DNA of 64,000 nt. It comes from Ilumatobacter sp963746265 (GTDB taxonomy: Bacteria > Actinomycetota > Acidimicrobiia > Acidimicrobiales > Ilumatobacteraceae). Below, in pieces: positions 41,985-49,663 of this stretch. The notes beneath the pieces are model-generated. The model was not told where the DNA came from. It ran no database searches and worked only from the letters and a program-made list of their open reading frames with translations. A program made the position numbers and the translations under genes. The stretch lies in assembly GCA_963746265.1 (NCBI GenBank), contig CAVVAM010000012.1, forward strand, positions 62,001-126,000. Direction: 5' to 3'. Within the stretch, counting starts at the first letter, position 1, and each line of letters starts with the position of its first letter.

Positions 41985-43141
41985 CCACGATCGAGCGGCA
42001 CACCGACGTGTTCCGAATGCCCGCGCTCGGTGCCGACATGACGGAGGGACGGGTCGTCGAGTGGTACGTCGAGGAGGGGAGCAGGGCCGAACCGGGCCGA
42101 CCGGTCGCCGTCATCGACACCGACAAGTCGGACATCGAGATCGAAGTCTTCGAGCCGTGCGTGTTCGACGAGTTCCTGGTTCGCATCGGGCAAACGGTGC
42201 CGGTCGGCGAGCCGATCGCCAGGATCACCCTCGACGGACCGCCCTCCGCTCCGAGGCCGCACCTCGACGAGACGACTGCAGCAGCGAACGTGGAACGCGA
42301 GCCCTCGGCGCCACCACACCGACATGAGTCGACCACCCATCGCCGGCTGACACCACGCGCCCGGCGCCTCGCCCGAGAACGGGGACTCGATCTCCGCTCC
42401 CTCCCTGGCGAGGGCACGGTCACCGGCGACACGATCGAGCAACTCGCCGCCGACCAGGACGTTCCGCCGCTCCGCGGCGACCGCACGGCGACCGTGCGCC
42501 GAGCCGTCGCCCGGCTCATGGAGCGGTCGTGGGCCGAGATCCCGCACTACCACGTCACCTCGGCGATCGATCTGACCGAACCGATCGAACGTCTCGAGCG
42601 GTACAACGGCGCACACGACGTTGACGGACGAATCGTTCCCGCGGCGATGCTCTACGCCGCCGTTGCCCGCGCCACTCGCGACACCCCGCAGCTCAACGGG
42701 TGGTGGCGTGACGGCGCGTTCGTACCATCCGAGTCCGTCGACCTCGGCATCATCCTGTCGCTTCGAACCGGCGGAATCGTCGTTCCGACGATCCGGGCCG
42801 CCGACACCCTCGATACGACCGAGATGATGTCGGTCGTCCGCGACCTGGTCGAGCGTGCCCGCCGCGGGCGCTTGCGCGAGCGCGACATGCAACCGGCGAG
42901 CATCTCGACGACGTTCATGGGCGACCTCGGAGCCCAAGGCGTGCTCGGCGTCATCCACCCGCCGCAGGTCGCGCTGGTGGGGCTCGGGGCGCCTCGCCTC
43001 CGACCGGCGGTCGTCGACGGCGCCGTCACCCCGCGCCTGCTGGTCGAGGCGTCGATCGCCGGCGACCATCGCGCGCACGACGGGCTGGTCGCGTCGCGCC
43101 TGCTCCGACACTTCACCAGGCACCTGGAGGAACTCCCATGA
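41981..43141 (+). CDS. Dihydrolipoamide acyltransferase (E2) of a 2-oxo acid dehydrogenase
   Basis: 386 aa, one N-terminal lipoyl domain with the modified lysine in DTDKSDIEIEV (about 47). A peripheral-subunit-binding domain follows (LTPRARRLARERGLDL, about 120). The C-terminal catalytic domain ends with DHRAHDGLVASRLLRHF (His and Asp of DHRxxDG). A dihydrolipoamide dehydrogenase gene (E3) is absent nearby, so E3 must be supplied in trans. Coupled by overlap to an acyl carrier protein gene. Confidence 0.92.
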   Translation: MTTIERHTDVFRMPALGADMTEGRVVEWYVEEGSRAEPGRPVAVIDTDKSDIEIEVFEPCVFDEFLVRIGQTVPVGEPIARITLDGPPSAPRPHLDETTAAANVEREPSAPPHRHESTTHRRLTPRARRLARERGLDLRSLPGEGTVTGDTIEQLAADQDVPPLRGDRTATVRRAVARLMERSWAEIPHYHVTSAIDLTEPIERLERYNGAHDVDGRIVPAAMLYAAVARATRDTPQLNGWWRDGAFVPSESVDLGIILSLRTGGIVVPTIRAADTLDTTEMMSVVRDLVERARRGRLRERDMQPASISTTFMGDLGAQGVLGVIHPPQVALVGLGAPRLRPAVVDGAVTPRLLVEASIAGDHRAHDGLVASRLLRHFTRHLEELP

Positions 43142-43422
43142 AGGAATCGGCGATCACCTACGAATCAGCGGTCGCGCTCATCCGAGAATCGATCGAACGG
43201 GTCGCACCCGACATCGACGCCGACTCGATTCCCCCCGACGCCGACATGCGCGTCGAGGCCGAGCTGGACTCGATGGACTTCATCGCAGTGCTGTCGGCCA
43301 TCAAGGAGCGCACCGGCATCGACGTTCCCGAGGCGGACATGGCGCAGGTCACGACGATCAGCGGCTGCGCCCATCATCTCGTCACCCACACGACCACTCC
43401 TCTGTCCGAACAGAGCACGTGA
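43138..43422 (+). CDS. Acyl carrier protein
   Basis: 94 aa, phosphopantetheine site ELDSMDFIA (Ser about 44), with the usual four-helix pattern and acidic composition. Overlaps the E2 stop by 4 bp (ATGA), so it is the last gene of the ppsA-acs-E1-E2 operon. A stand-alone ACP in this place is unusual: it might receive acyl groups made by the complex or be used in lipid modification under stress. It is not beside fatty-acid synthase genes. Confidence 0.9.
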   Translation: MKESAITYESAVALIRESIERVAPDIDADSIPPDADMRVEAELDSMDFIAVLSAIKERTGIDVPEADMAQVTTISGCAHHLVTHTTTPLSEQST

Positions 43423-43424
43423 TC

Positions 43425-43438
43425 GAGCCGATCGGCCC
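43425..43438. promoter_or_regulatory. DosR-like box (one mismatch)
   Basis: GAGCCGATCGGCCC; minus strand GGGCCGATCGGCTC. It differs from the general pattern by one base and shares GCCGATCG with the box at 35889. Located 36 bp before the tandem Usp gene, directly after the ACP stop. Confidence 0.5.
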
Positions 43439-43473
43439 TACGACATGGATACCCCAGCAGACAAGATCGAGAC

Positions 43474-44331
43474 ATGACGGAGCGTTGGATCATCGGCGTC
43501 GATGGCTCGTTCGGCTCCCGGTCGGCACTGGAGTGGGCACTTGCCAACGCGACGGCGCACGATGCGGAGGTCACCGTCGTCCACGCACATCACCAAGGAG
43601 CAGCTGCCAGAGTGCTCTCGGCCGTGCACGCGGGCCGCGATGCGGAATCAGGAACGACGGGCACCGCATTGCACGAGCTCGATGCGGCGATCGCCGACAT
43701 CGTCGGCGACCGCGCGATCGAGCGCCGCGTGATCAGCGGACATCCCGGGCGGGCGCTCGTGAACGCCGCCAGCGAGGCGACCCTCGTCGTGGTCGGTCGG
43801 CACGGCGTCGGAAGTGCCTGGCAACACGGTCTCGGCTCGGTCAGCCGCCACTGTGTCATCCACGCCGCCGTACCGACGGTCGTGGTGCCGACCGACTGGG
43901 CTCACGGACCCACGAACGACATCGTCGTCGGATTCGACGGAAGTCCCAACGCCGCCGCCGCGCTGCAGTGGGCGTTCCGCTTCGCCGGGGGCAGCGCGAA
44001 GGTTCGCGCCGTCATCGCGATCGAGATCGCGCCCTGGCTTCGGACCGATCTGATCGAGGAACGGTTCGCCGACGAACTTCGTGATGAGCAGCTCCGGCTC
44101 CGCGACCTGATCGATGGCGTGGATCCGAACGGTGACGCGGAACGTGAGGTGGCGATCCGGGGTGCGCGCCCGGCGCTGGCCCGTGCCGCCGAGACCGCCG
44201 ACCTCGTCGTGCTCGGCGCTCACGGGTCGGGGCGCCTCGCCACCGCGGTGCTGGGATCGGTCAGCACTTGGATGCTCGACGCCTCCACGAAGCCCACCGT
44301 GATCGTTCCGAGCTCCGATCGGAACACCTGA
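43474..44331 (+). CDS. Universal stress protein, two tandem Usp domains
   Basis: 285 aa. Domain one: WIIGVDGSFGSRSALEWAL and VVGRHGVGSAWQHGLGSVS. Domain two: IVVGFDGSPNAAAALQWAF and LGAHGSGRLATAVLGSVS. Both retain the G-x2-G-x9-G-S ATP-binding motif. First gene of a cluster Usp, DUF1918, CBS, Na+/Ca2+ exchanger on the plus strand, with a DosR-like box 36 bp before its ATG. Confidence 0.93.
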   Translation: MTERWIIGVDGSFGSRSALEWALANATAHDAEVTVVHAHHQGAAARVLSAVHAGRDAESGTTGTALHELDAAIADIVGDRAIERRVISGHPGRALVNAASEATLVVVGRHGVGSAWQHGLGSVSRHCVIHAAVPTVVVPTDWAHGPTNDIVVGFDGSPNAAAALQWAFRFAGGSAKVRAVIAIEIAPWLRTDLIEERFADELRDEQLRLRDLIDGVDPNGDAEREVAIRGARPALARAAETADLVVLGAHGSGRLATAVLGSVSTWMLDASTKPTVIVPSSDRNT

Positions 44332-44346
44332 ACGAAAGGAGATGCC

Positions 44347-44550
44347 ATGCTTGTTGCATCCGTTGGTGATCGGCTCATCATCCGAGGACACCGCGTCGGT
44401 GAACCCGAGCGGGACGCCGAGATCATCGAGGTCCGCGGACCGGACGGTTCGCCACCGTACCTGGTGCGCTGGGCCGTGGACGGTCACGAGTCGTTGGTCT
44501 TCCCCGGTTCCGATGCATTCGTCCAACACTTCGAACGACAGGAAGTGTGA
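44347..44550 (+). CDS. DUF1918 domain protein
   Basis: 67 aa with an AAGGAG site. The family pattern VGDRLIIRGHRVGEPERDAEIIEVRGPDGSPPYLVRW is clear, an SH3-like small barrel. Function is unknown; members are frequently encoded beside Usp and CBS genes in actinobacteria, as here, 15 bp after the Usp gene. Confidence 0.88.
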   Translation: MLVASVGDRLIIRGHRVGEPERDAEIIEVRGPDGSPPYLVRWAVDGHESLVFPGSDAFVQHFERQEV

Positions 44551-44560
44551 GGAGGCACCC

Positions 44561-45007
44561 ATGCAAACCATCTCCCGCCTTCACCGATCCGGCGTCGGCG
44601 TCGCACCCGACCGCACGATCGCAGACGTGGCCAAGTTGATGAACAGCTCCGGCATCGGCTCGATCGCCGTCCTCGACGAGGATCGCCTCGTCGGGTTCGT
44701 GACCGATCGTGATCTCGTTCGGCGCGGCCTGGCGCGCGACCTCCCTGCGGACGCACGCGTCGACAGCGTGATGACGTCGCCGGTGCTCACGATCGCGGCC
44801 GACGCACCCCTCCACGAGGCCGTCGAGACGTTCGCCGAACATGCAGTTCGGCGGCTCGCCGTCGTCGATGGCGAACGCTTCGTCGGCGTGATCAGCCTCG
44901 ACGACCTGCTGCTCGATCTGGCCGACGACCTCCGTTCGCTGACCGCACCGCTCGCCGCCGAGGTCGCATCACCACAGCGCGACAGCCCCCTACCCGTCGC
45001 CGACTGA
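44561..45007 (+). CDS. Two-CBS-domain protein (Hrp1-like)
   Basis: 148 aa from ATG 44561, with GGAGG overlapping the previous stop. Two CBS motifs are seen: TIADVAKLMNSSGIGSIAVLDEDRLVGFVTDRDLV and TIAADAPLHEAVETFAEHAVRRLAVVDGERFVGVISLDDLL. Size and layout match hypoxic response protein 1 (Rv2626c) of the DosR regulon. Probably binds adenine nucleotides. The ligand is not known here. Confidence 0.88.
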   Translation: MQTISRLHRSGVGVAPDRTIADVAKLMNSSGIGSIAVLDEDRLVGFVTDRDLVRRGLARDLPADARVDSVMTSPVLTIAADAPLHEAVETFAEHAVRRLAVVDGERFVGVISLDDLLLDLADDLRSLTAPLAAEVASPQRDSPLPVAD

Positions 45008-45028
45008 TCGGGCGAGGCCCCGAGCCGG

Positions 45029-45982
45029 ATGATCGTCTGGTGGTTTGCGGCCCTTGTCGCGGGCGTCGCCGCGGCTGCGTACGCGAGCCGGCGGGCGGTC
45101 GACCGAGCCCTCGACATCGCCGACCGACTCCATCTGTCGACGGGGCTCGTCGGCGTCACGATCGTGGCGATCGGCACCGATCTCCCCGAGATCGCGAACT
45201 CGATCTCGTCGTCGGTCACCGGACACGGGGACCTCAACGTCGGCAACGCAACGGGTTCGACGCTCACACAGATCACTCTGATCCTCGCCATCCTGGCGCT
45301 GGCGTCACGGTCACTCCGCTCCGACGGCGGCGTCGACCATCGCCACGCGGTCGAGATACCGATCGCCGTGATGACCGTGGCCGCGACGTTGCTGATCGCG
45401 GTACTGATCGTCGACGGGCACCTGAGCCGGATCGACGGGACCATCCTCGTGGCCGTCTGGGTGGCGGCCATGGTCGTCGTCGGCCGATCGCAGCGAACCT
45501 CGCACCTGCTGACGAGCGCGTCGGAGACGCCCGGCCACCTGGGCATCGTGCAGCTCCTGACGTGGTTGGCCGTCGTCGCCGGAGCAGCGACGCTCGTCGT
45601 ACAGGCGTTCGTCCGCATCTCCGACGAACTCGGCGTCCCCGAGCTCGTCGCCGGCACGGTCGTGCTGGCGCTCGGCACCTCGCTGCCCGAGCTGGTGGTC
45701 GACTGGACGGCGATCCGCCGCGGCGCGGCGGCGCTGGCCGTCGGCGACCTGTTCGGATCGTCGCTGGTCGATGCGAGCCTGGCGATCGGCATCGGTCCGA
45801 TGATCCGCCCGACCGAAGTGTCCGACCAAGCCGTATCGAGCGTGCTGGTCGTCGCCGCCGGAGTAGCTGCTGCGACCCTGATCTGGCGGTTCCGTCGCGC
45901 CGGGTCGGTGTCGACGCCGATCCTGCTCTTGGCCGTCTACGGCGTGTGCATGGCGGTGATCATCCGGATCGGGTCGCTCTGA
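45029..45982 (+). CDS. Sodium/calcium exchanger-family membrane protein
   Basis: 317 aa, about ten hydrophobic helices. The two alpha-repeat motifs are VAIGTDLPEIANSISSS...GNATGSTLTQI and LALGTSLPELVVDWTAI...VGDLFGSSLVDAS, with the acidic residues of the ion pathway retained. It should exchange Ca2+ against Na+ or H+. Follows the CBS gene by 21 bp and pairs functionally with the Ca2+-type P-ATPase of the same island. Confidence 0.9.
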   Translation: MIVWWFAALVAGVAAAAYASRRAVDRALDIADRLHLSTGLVGVTIVAIGTDLPEIANSISSSVTGHGDLNVGNATGSTLTQITLILAILALASRSLRSDGGVDHRHAVEIPIAVMTVAATLLIAVLIVDGHLSRIDGTILVAVWVAAMVVVGRSQRTSHLLTSASETPGHLGIVQLLTWLAVVAGAATLVVQAFVRISDELGVPELVAGTVVLALGTSLPELVVDWTAIRRGAAALAVGDLFGSSLVDASLAIGIGPMIRPTEVSDQAVSSVLVVAAGVAAATLIWRFRRAGSVSTPILLLAVYGVCMAVIIRIGSL

Positions 45983-46001
45983 CCTCGGCCGACTCCGAGG
46001 T
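45982..46001. terminator. Hairpin between convergent genes
   Basis: ACCTCGG and CCGAGGT form a perfect 7-bp stem with a 6-nt loop directly after the exchanger stop and 10 bp before the end of the convergent Usp gene. Likely a shared intrinsic terminator. Confidence 0.55.
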
Positions 46002-46011
46002 GTTCAGGGCC

Positions 46012-46965
46012 TCACTCGTGGATGGGAGACACGAAGTGCGGTGGCTTGACCGCGACGACCGAGCAGCTGAGGCCGTCCAGCACCACCTCGGCCGTGTTCC
46101 CCATGACCAGCCCCGAGATGCCGGTGCGCCCGAACGTGCCCATCACCACGAGGTTGATCCGTTGACGGTCGACGAGGTCGGCGATGACCCGCGGGGCCGC
46201 ACCCGACTCGACGTGGACGTCGACACGCTCCGGATCGCCGAGGTGCCGATGCACCAGGTCGTCGACAGCACGCCGATGCGCCGCCTCGACCTCGCGCCGC
46301 TGCCGATCGATCTCGTCGGGCTCGACGTGCACGAATGCCGACGACTGCATGGTGGCCTCACCGAACAACTCCCACGCGGAGGCCACGTGCAACTCGGCGT
46401 CGTCGGTGGCGGCCATCGACTCCGCGATCTCGAGGATCGACTGGTTGAGTCCCTGCTCCTCGGGCTCCGGGTCGATCGCGGCCAGTACTCGCACACGTGT
46501 CGCTCGGCTGGGCCTGATGACCCACACCGGGCACGGGCTCTTGCGGATCAGCCGGCGAAGTGTCGCCCGATCGTCGTGCCCCCCGTCGCTCGTGACGACG
46601 AGCAGGTCGTGGCGCGCTGCGATCGCACGCACCACGACGGTGATCGCAGGATCACCGACGTCGATGATCGGACTCACGTCCAGGCCGTCGACCGAGCCCA
46701 CCGACCTGGCCAGGCGCCGATGCATCTCGCGGTGGGCAGCCGTCAGCACTTCGTCGACGTGATCGGACCCGTGGAACAGTCGCTGGAAGTGCGACGGTTC
46801 GGGGATCACGCCGACCACGGTCAGCTCCGCCTCGTCGCGTCGGACGAGCGAAACGACATTTCGGAGCGCAGCGGCGTTGCCACGATTCGCGAGCGGGACG
46901 AACAGCACGTTGCTGAAGCGGCGACCCCGCACCCGTTCCGACGATCCATCGGTCGATTCGTTCAT
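46012..46965 (-). CDS. Universal stress protein, two domains (first degenerate)
   Basis: 317 aa. The N-terminal domain (VLFVPLANRGNAAALRNVV to PCPVWVIRPS) lacks the ATP-binding glycine pattern, while the C-terminal domain keeps it in VMGTFGRTGISGLVMGNTAEVV. This arrangement recalls UspE-type proteins. The gene is convergent with the exchanger and upstream of it lies an 80-bp gap to another minus-strand gene. No strong DosR-like box was found directly before it. Confidence 0.88.
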   Translation of the reverse strand: MNESTDGSSERVRGRRFSNVLFVPLANRGNAAALRNVVSLVRRDEAELTVVGVIPEPSHFQRLFHGSDHVDEVLTAAHREMHRRLARSVGSVDGLDVSPIIDVGDPAITVVVRAIAARHDLLVVTSDGGHDDRATLRRLIRKSPCPVWVIRPSRATRVRVLAAIDPEPEEQGLNQSILEIAESMAATDDAELHVASAWELFGEATMQSSAFVHVEPDEIDRQRREVEAAHRRAVDDLVHRHLGDPERVDVHVESGAAPRVIADLVDRQRINLVVMGTFGRTGISGLVMGNTAEVVLDGLSCSVVAVKPPHFVSPIHE

Positions 46966-47041
46966 GATTCGACCGTACGGAACCAGCGGACGGCGGAGTA
47001 GCTACCAACGACCCTTTCCTGCCGGCGAGCAGGTCGGCCGA

Positions 47042-47611
47042 TCAGGGGGTCGTGGCGCTCACGTTGATCACCGGAACACGGCCGTCGTAGGAGCGGATCG
47101 CTGCTCGGGCGACGTCGGTGAGCGTGGCCGCACGGGCCGGAGCGAGCTCGGCGACGAGGACGACCTCGATCGCGCTCGGCTGGCGGCGAACGATCACCTC
47201 GACTCGCTCGTCGTCCGCCAGTCGCTCGGCGAGTTCCTCCTCGACGGCTCGCTGGTGTCCCGAGACGTCGCTGGCAGCGAGCCGGATGGTCGCGAGAGCG
47301 TCGTCGTCGACCCGGCTCACGTTGACCGTCGCATACTCCGTGACCGGGTCGGTGGCGCGGGCACCGACCGTGACGATCGGAATTCGGGCGCGATGTACAC
47401 AGGCGACACCCTGAGCGTCGAAGGGCAGGCCGGGCTCGGCGACCGCCACGGCAACATCGATGTCCCGCTCGTCGAGCGGACACCCACCATCCATGCCGAC
47501 GCATCCCCACTCGTGGTCGTGACAGACGTCGACGCGCTCACCGGCGCCGTCGAGCAGCTTCTGCACTCGAATTCGCCTCGCAGACGGTCGACCGAGAACC
47601 AGCGCACGCAT
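47042..47611 (-). CDS. Conserved-looking protein of unknown function
   Basis: 189 aa. The N-terminal half resembles a Rossmann/receiver-like fold (MRALVLGRPSARRIRVQKLL, then DIDVAVAVAEPG and IPIVTVGARATDP). It carries cysteines in HDHEWGCVGMDGGCPLDERD, which may be a metal or redox site. The C-terminal half (RAVEEELAERLADDERVEVIVRR, VVLVAELAPARAATLTDVARAAIRSYDG) looks like an Asp23/BON-type alpha-beta unit. I do not recognise the family. Its 5' region holds two DosR-like sites, so it is probably a member of the stress island. Confidence 0.6.
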   Translation of the reverse strand: MRALVLGRPSARRIRVQKLLDGAGERVDVCHDHEWGCVGMDGGCPLDERDIDVAVAVAEPGLPFDAQGVACVHRARIPIVTVGARATDPVTEYATVNVSRVDDDALATIRLAASDVSGHQRAVEEELAERLADDERVEVIVRRQPSAIEVVLVAELAPARAATLTDVARAAIRSYDGRVPVINVSATTP

Positions 47612-47647
47612 GGTCCGATGTTGCCGGGCACCCCTCCGTGTCGACCA

Positions 47648-47661
47648 GAGCCGTTGGTCAC
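47648..47661. promoter_or_regulatory. Weak DosR-like site
   Basis: GAGCCGTTGGTCAC has two mismatches to RGGNCNNNNGNCCY but shares GAGCCGTT with the better site at 47758. It lies 37 bp from the start of the unknown minus-strand gene. Confidence 0.3.
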
Positions 47662-47757
47662 ATCGCCGCCCGCGCCCCGTGCGCTGCCGTCGTCCCCGCT
47701 CCCATGACCCACCTCCTCGGCTCCCGACCATCGTCCGGTGGGCCGACGACGCGGCCA

Positions 47758-47771
47758 GAGCCGTTCGACCC
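47758..47771. promoter_or_regulatory. DosR-like box (one mismatch)
   Basis: GAGCCGTTCGACCC; minus strand GGGTCGAACGGCTC. Nine of ten fixed positions match. Located between the unknown gene (minus, start 47611) and the GDPD-like gene (plus, start about 47852). Confidence 0.5.
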
Positions 47772-47819
47772 GCCGTCGATCGTGTCGATCGGCTCTGCCG
47801 CGACCGTTCCGACTCGTGC

Positions 47820-47861
47820 ATCGTGGTGATGTGGTCGAACATCGTGGTGATGTGGTCGAAC
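47820..47861 (+). repeat. Two exact copies of a 21-bp unit at the start of the GDPD-like gene
   Basis: Positions 47820-47840 and 47841-47861 are identical. The unit is a multiple of three, so copy number changes keep the frame; translated in the GDPD frame it gives HRGDVVE twice. Each copy contains a GTG that could be the start codon (47831 or 47852). Confidence 0.85.
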
Positions 47862-48553
47862 TCGTCGCGCACCGGGCGGGAAACGCCACGGGCTCCGTGG
47901 CGCCGGCGGCTGCCGTGGCCGACACGATCGAGGTCGACGTCCATCGCTTCCGCCGTCGCCTCGAGGTGCGCCACGCCAAGGTCTTCTGGCCGACCCGATG
48001 GCAGTGGGACCGTTGGTGGATCGACCGATCGCCCGCCGTACCGCCGTCGCTCCGTCAGGTCATGGACGAACCTCCGGTCGGCACGCCGCTCTGGCTCGAC
48101 CTCAAGGGGTTCACGACCCGGCTCACGAGAGCCATCACCCGGGAGCTGACGGCCGATCAGCCGGTCACCATGTCGTCACGGAGTTGGTGGATCCTCCGAC
48201 CAGCGCGACGCCGACGGATCCGGACGATGAGATCGGTGGGCAGCCGCTGGCAACTCTGGTGCGTGCTGTGCATCCGTCGGTGGGCGCCCGGCGACGGCAT
48301 CGCGATCAACGAGCGGTTCCTGACGCCGCGCATCCTCACGCAGCTCCTCCGCGGGAACCGACCAGTGGTTGCGTGGGGGGTGACCGACCTCGATCGGGCC
48401 CAGACCCTGATCGCGGCCGGTGTCCAGGGGCTGATCGTCGACGACCTCGAACTGATCGCGACGATTCGCCGTGGTCTCGATCACGGATCCGACGACCGAG
48501 CGAGGTCGAGGCGACGGAATCAGGGACCGGTGCGCCCCTGGGTCGACCGTTGA
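47852..48553 (+). CDS. Glycerophosphodiester phosphodiesterase-like protein (divergent)
   Basis: About 233 aa from GTG 47852; GTG 47831 is an alternative and depends on the tandem repeat. The GDPD outline is visible: AHRAGN at the N-terminus (His-Arg kept, the following PENT motif lost), TIEVDVHRFRRRLEVRHAK (ExD kept, HD changed to HA), PLWLDLKG, and the C-terminal VVAWGVTDLDRAQTLIAAGVQGLIVDD. Several catalytic positions are changed, so activity is doubtful. The 3' end overlaps the PAP2 gene by 34 bp in convergent orientation. Confidence 0.65.
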   Translation: MVELVAHRAGNATGSVAPAAAVADTIEVDVHRFRRRLEVRHAKVFWPTRWQWDRWWIDRSPAVPPSLRQVMDEPPVGTPLWLDLKGFTTRLTRAITRELTADQPVTMSSRSWWILRPARRRRIRTMRSVGSRWQLWCVLCIRRWAPGDGIAINERFLTPRILTQLLRGNRPVVAWGVTDLDRAQTLIAAGVQGLIVDDLELIATIRRGLDHGSDDRARSRRRNQGPVRPWVDR

Positions 48554-49446
48554 CATCGGTCACCGTCGTCCGTGGTCGGGGCCGGACAGCGGCGCGACCA
48601 TCGCCCGTTGCCGGGCGAGGGATGGATCGCCCCGGGGGGTGGGCTCGGGTGCGTCGACTCGCCCGGCGAGGCGGCCGGTGCAGAGACGTCGGACATCCGC
48701 GACCCGTCGTCGACGACCGCCGATGAGGCCCACGTGGCGTGCGGCCACCAGCGCAACGACAGCGCCAGACCCAGTAGCGCGACGACCTCGCCGACGACGA
48801 CGTCGAGCACGTAGTGATTGGCGGTCAACACCACCGCGAACGCCATCGCGATCGGACCGGCGACAGCGATCGACCGGAGCCATCGGTTCCGGGTGGCGCC
48901 GTACAGCGCAATCCCGGCGAGAAGATTCCAGCCGGCGTGCAGGCTCGGCATCGCCGCATACTTGTTCACCAACGCGGGCGGCTGCAGGACACGGTACGAC
49001 GTCGACAACTCGGTGACCGTGTCCTGGTAGGCCGGGTCGAGCAGCCGCGGCGGCGACACCGGGAAGGTCGCGTAGATGACGATCCCGATCGCACCCGACA
49101 CGAACAAGGCGTTCCGGAGACGGAGGTAGTCGATCGGGCGCCAGCGGTTCAAGGCGTACAGGGTGGCGATGATCACCGGCCAGTGACCCCAGATGTACAC
49201 CCAGTTCGCGACCGTCACCAGCGCCCGATGATCGATGATCAGATCCTGGGCCGCGGTTTCGACGTCGAGCCCGAGTGCTCGTTCGACCCGGAGCACCTCC
49301 TCGGCGTTGCGCTCGGCGCGCTCGACGCTGCCCTGGGTCAGCCCTCGAACGAGGAAGTAGAAGATCGCAGCGCCCAGCACGAGCGCGAACTGCTCCGCAA
49401 CGTCGCGCCACCGGCTGATCCGGCTGTGTCGAGTCTCGTCGAACAT
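48520..49446 (-). CDS. PAP2-family membrane phosphatase/Aur1-like
   Basis: 308 aa. Five to six hydrophobic helices, with the active-site loops KYAAMPSLHAGWN (PSLH, catalytic His) and ANHYVLDVVVGEVVAL (NHYxxDxxxG). This pattern fits the PAP2-like inositol-phosphotransferase (Aur1/Ipt1-like) group of actinobacteria rather than classic PgpB. The last 60 residues are a Ser/Pro-rich tail overlapping the GDPD-like gene. Acts on lipid phosphates at the membrane. Confidence 0.85.
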   Translation of the reverse strand: MFDETRHSRISRWRDVAEQFALVLGAAIFYFLVRGLTQGSVERAERNAEEVLRVERALGLDVETAAQDLIIDHRALVTVANWVYIWGHWPVIIATLYALNRWRPIDYLRLRNALFVSGAIGIVIYATFPVSPPRLLDPAYQDTVTELSTSYRVLQPPALVNKYAAMPSLHAGWNLLAGIALYGATRNRWLRSIAVAGPIAMAFAVVLTANHYVLDVVVGEVVALLGLALSLRWWPHATWASSAVVDDGSRMSDVSAPAASPGESTHPSPPPGAIHPSPGNGRWSRRCPAPTTDDGDRCQRSTQGRTGP

Positions 49447-49663
49447 CGATCTGCCCCACGCAGGCGGCACCCCCGAAGGCCGGGGATCAGCACCCACAAG
49501 CTCAACCCAACCACGGACCGAGCACTGCGACAACGGGACTTCGGCACATTGCATCGTCGCTCACGACGAATTGTCGGTGCGCGACCTGCAAAGTCCGCAA
49601 AAGGTCCGTACGATGCGCACGGCGGCGCTCTCCCACGTGAACTAGCCGCCTGCTCGCGCCGAC
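49447..49663. other. Divergent region before PAP2 and VC0807-like genes
   Basis: About 217 bp. It contains GGGACTTCGGCACA at 49535-49548, whose left half equals the mycobacterial DosR half-site GGGACTT while the right half is poor. No other structure seen. Confidence 0.35.

Noticed and set aside
47001..47014. GCTACCAACGACCC before the Usp at 46012-46965 as a DosR-like box
   Set aside because: Two mismatches in the important GGG half; indistinguishable from background.
47638..47829. Short plus-strand frame of 63 codons in the divergent region before the GDPD-like gene
   Set aside because: Pro/Ser/Ala-rich, no ribosome site, and it runs through the candidate DosR-like sites; better explained as non-coding.
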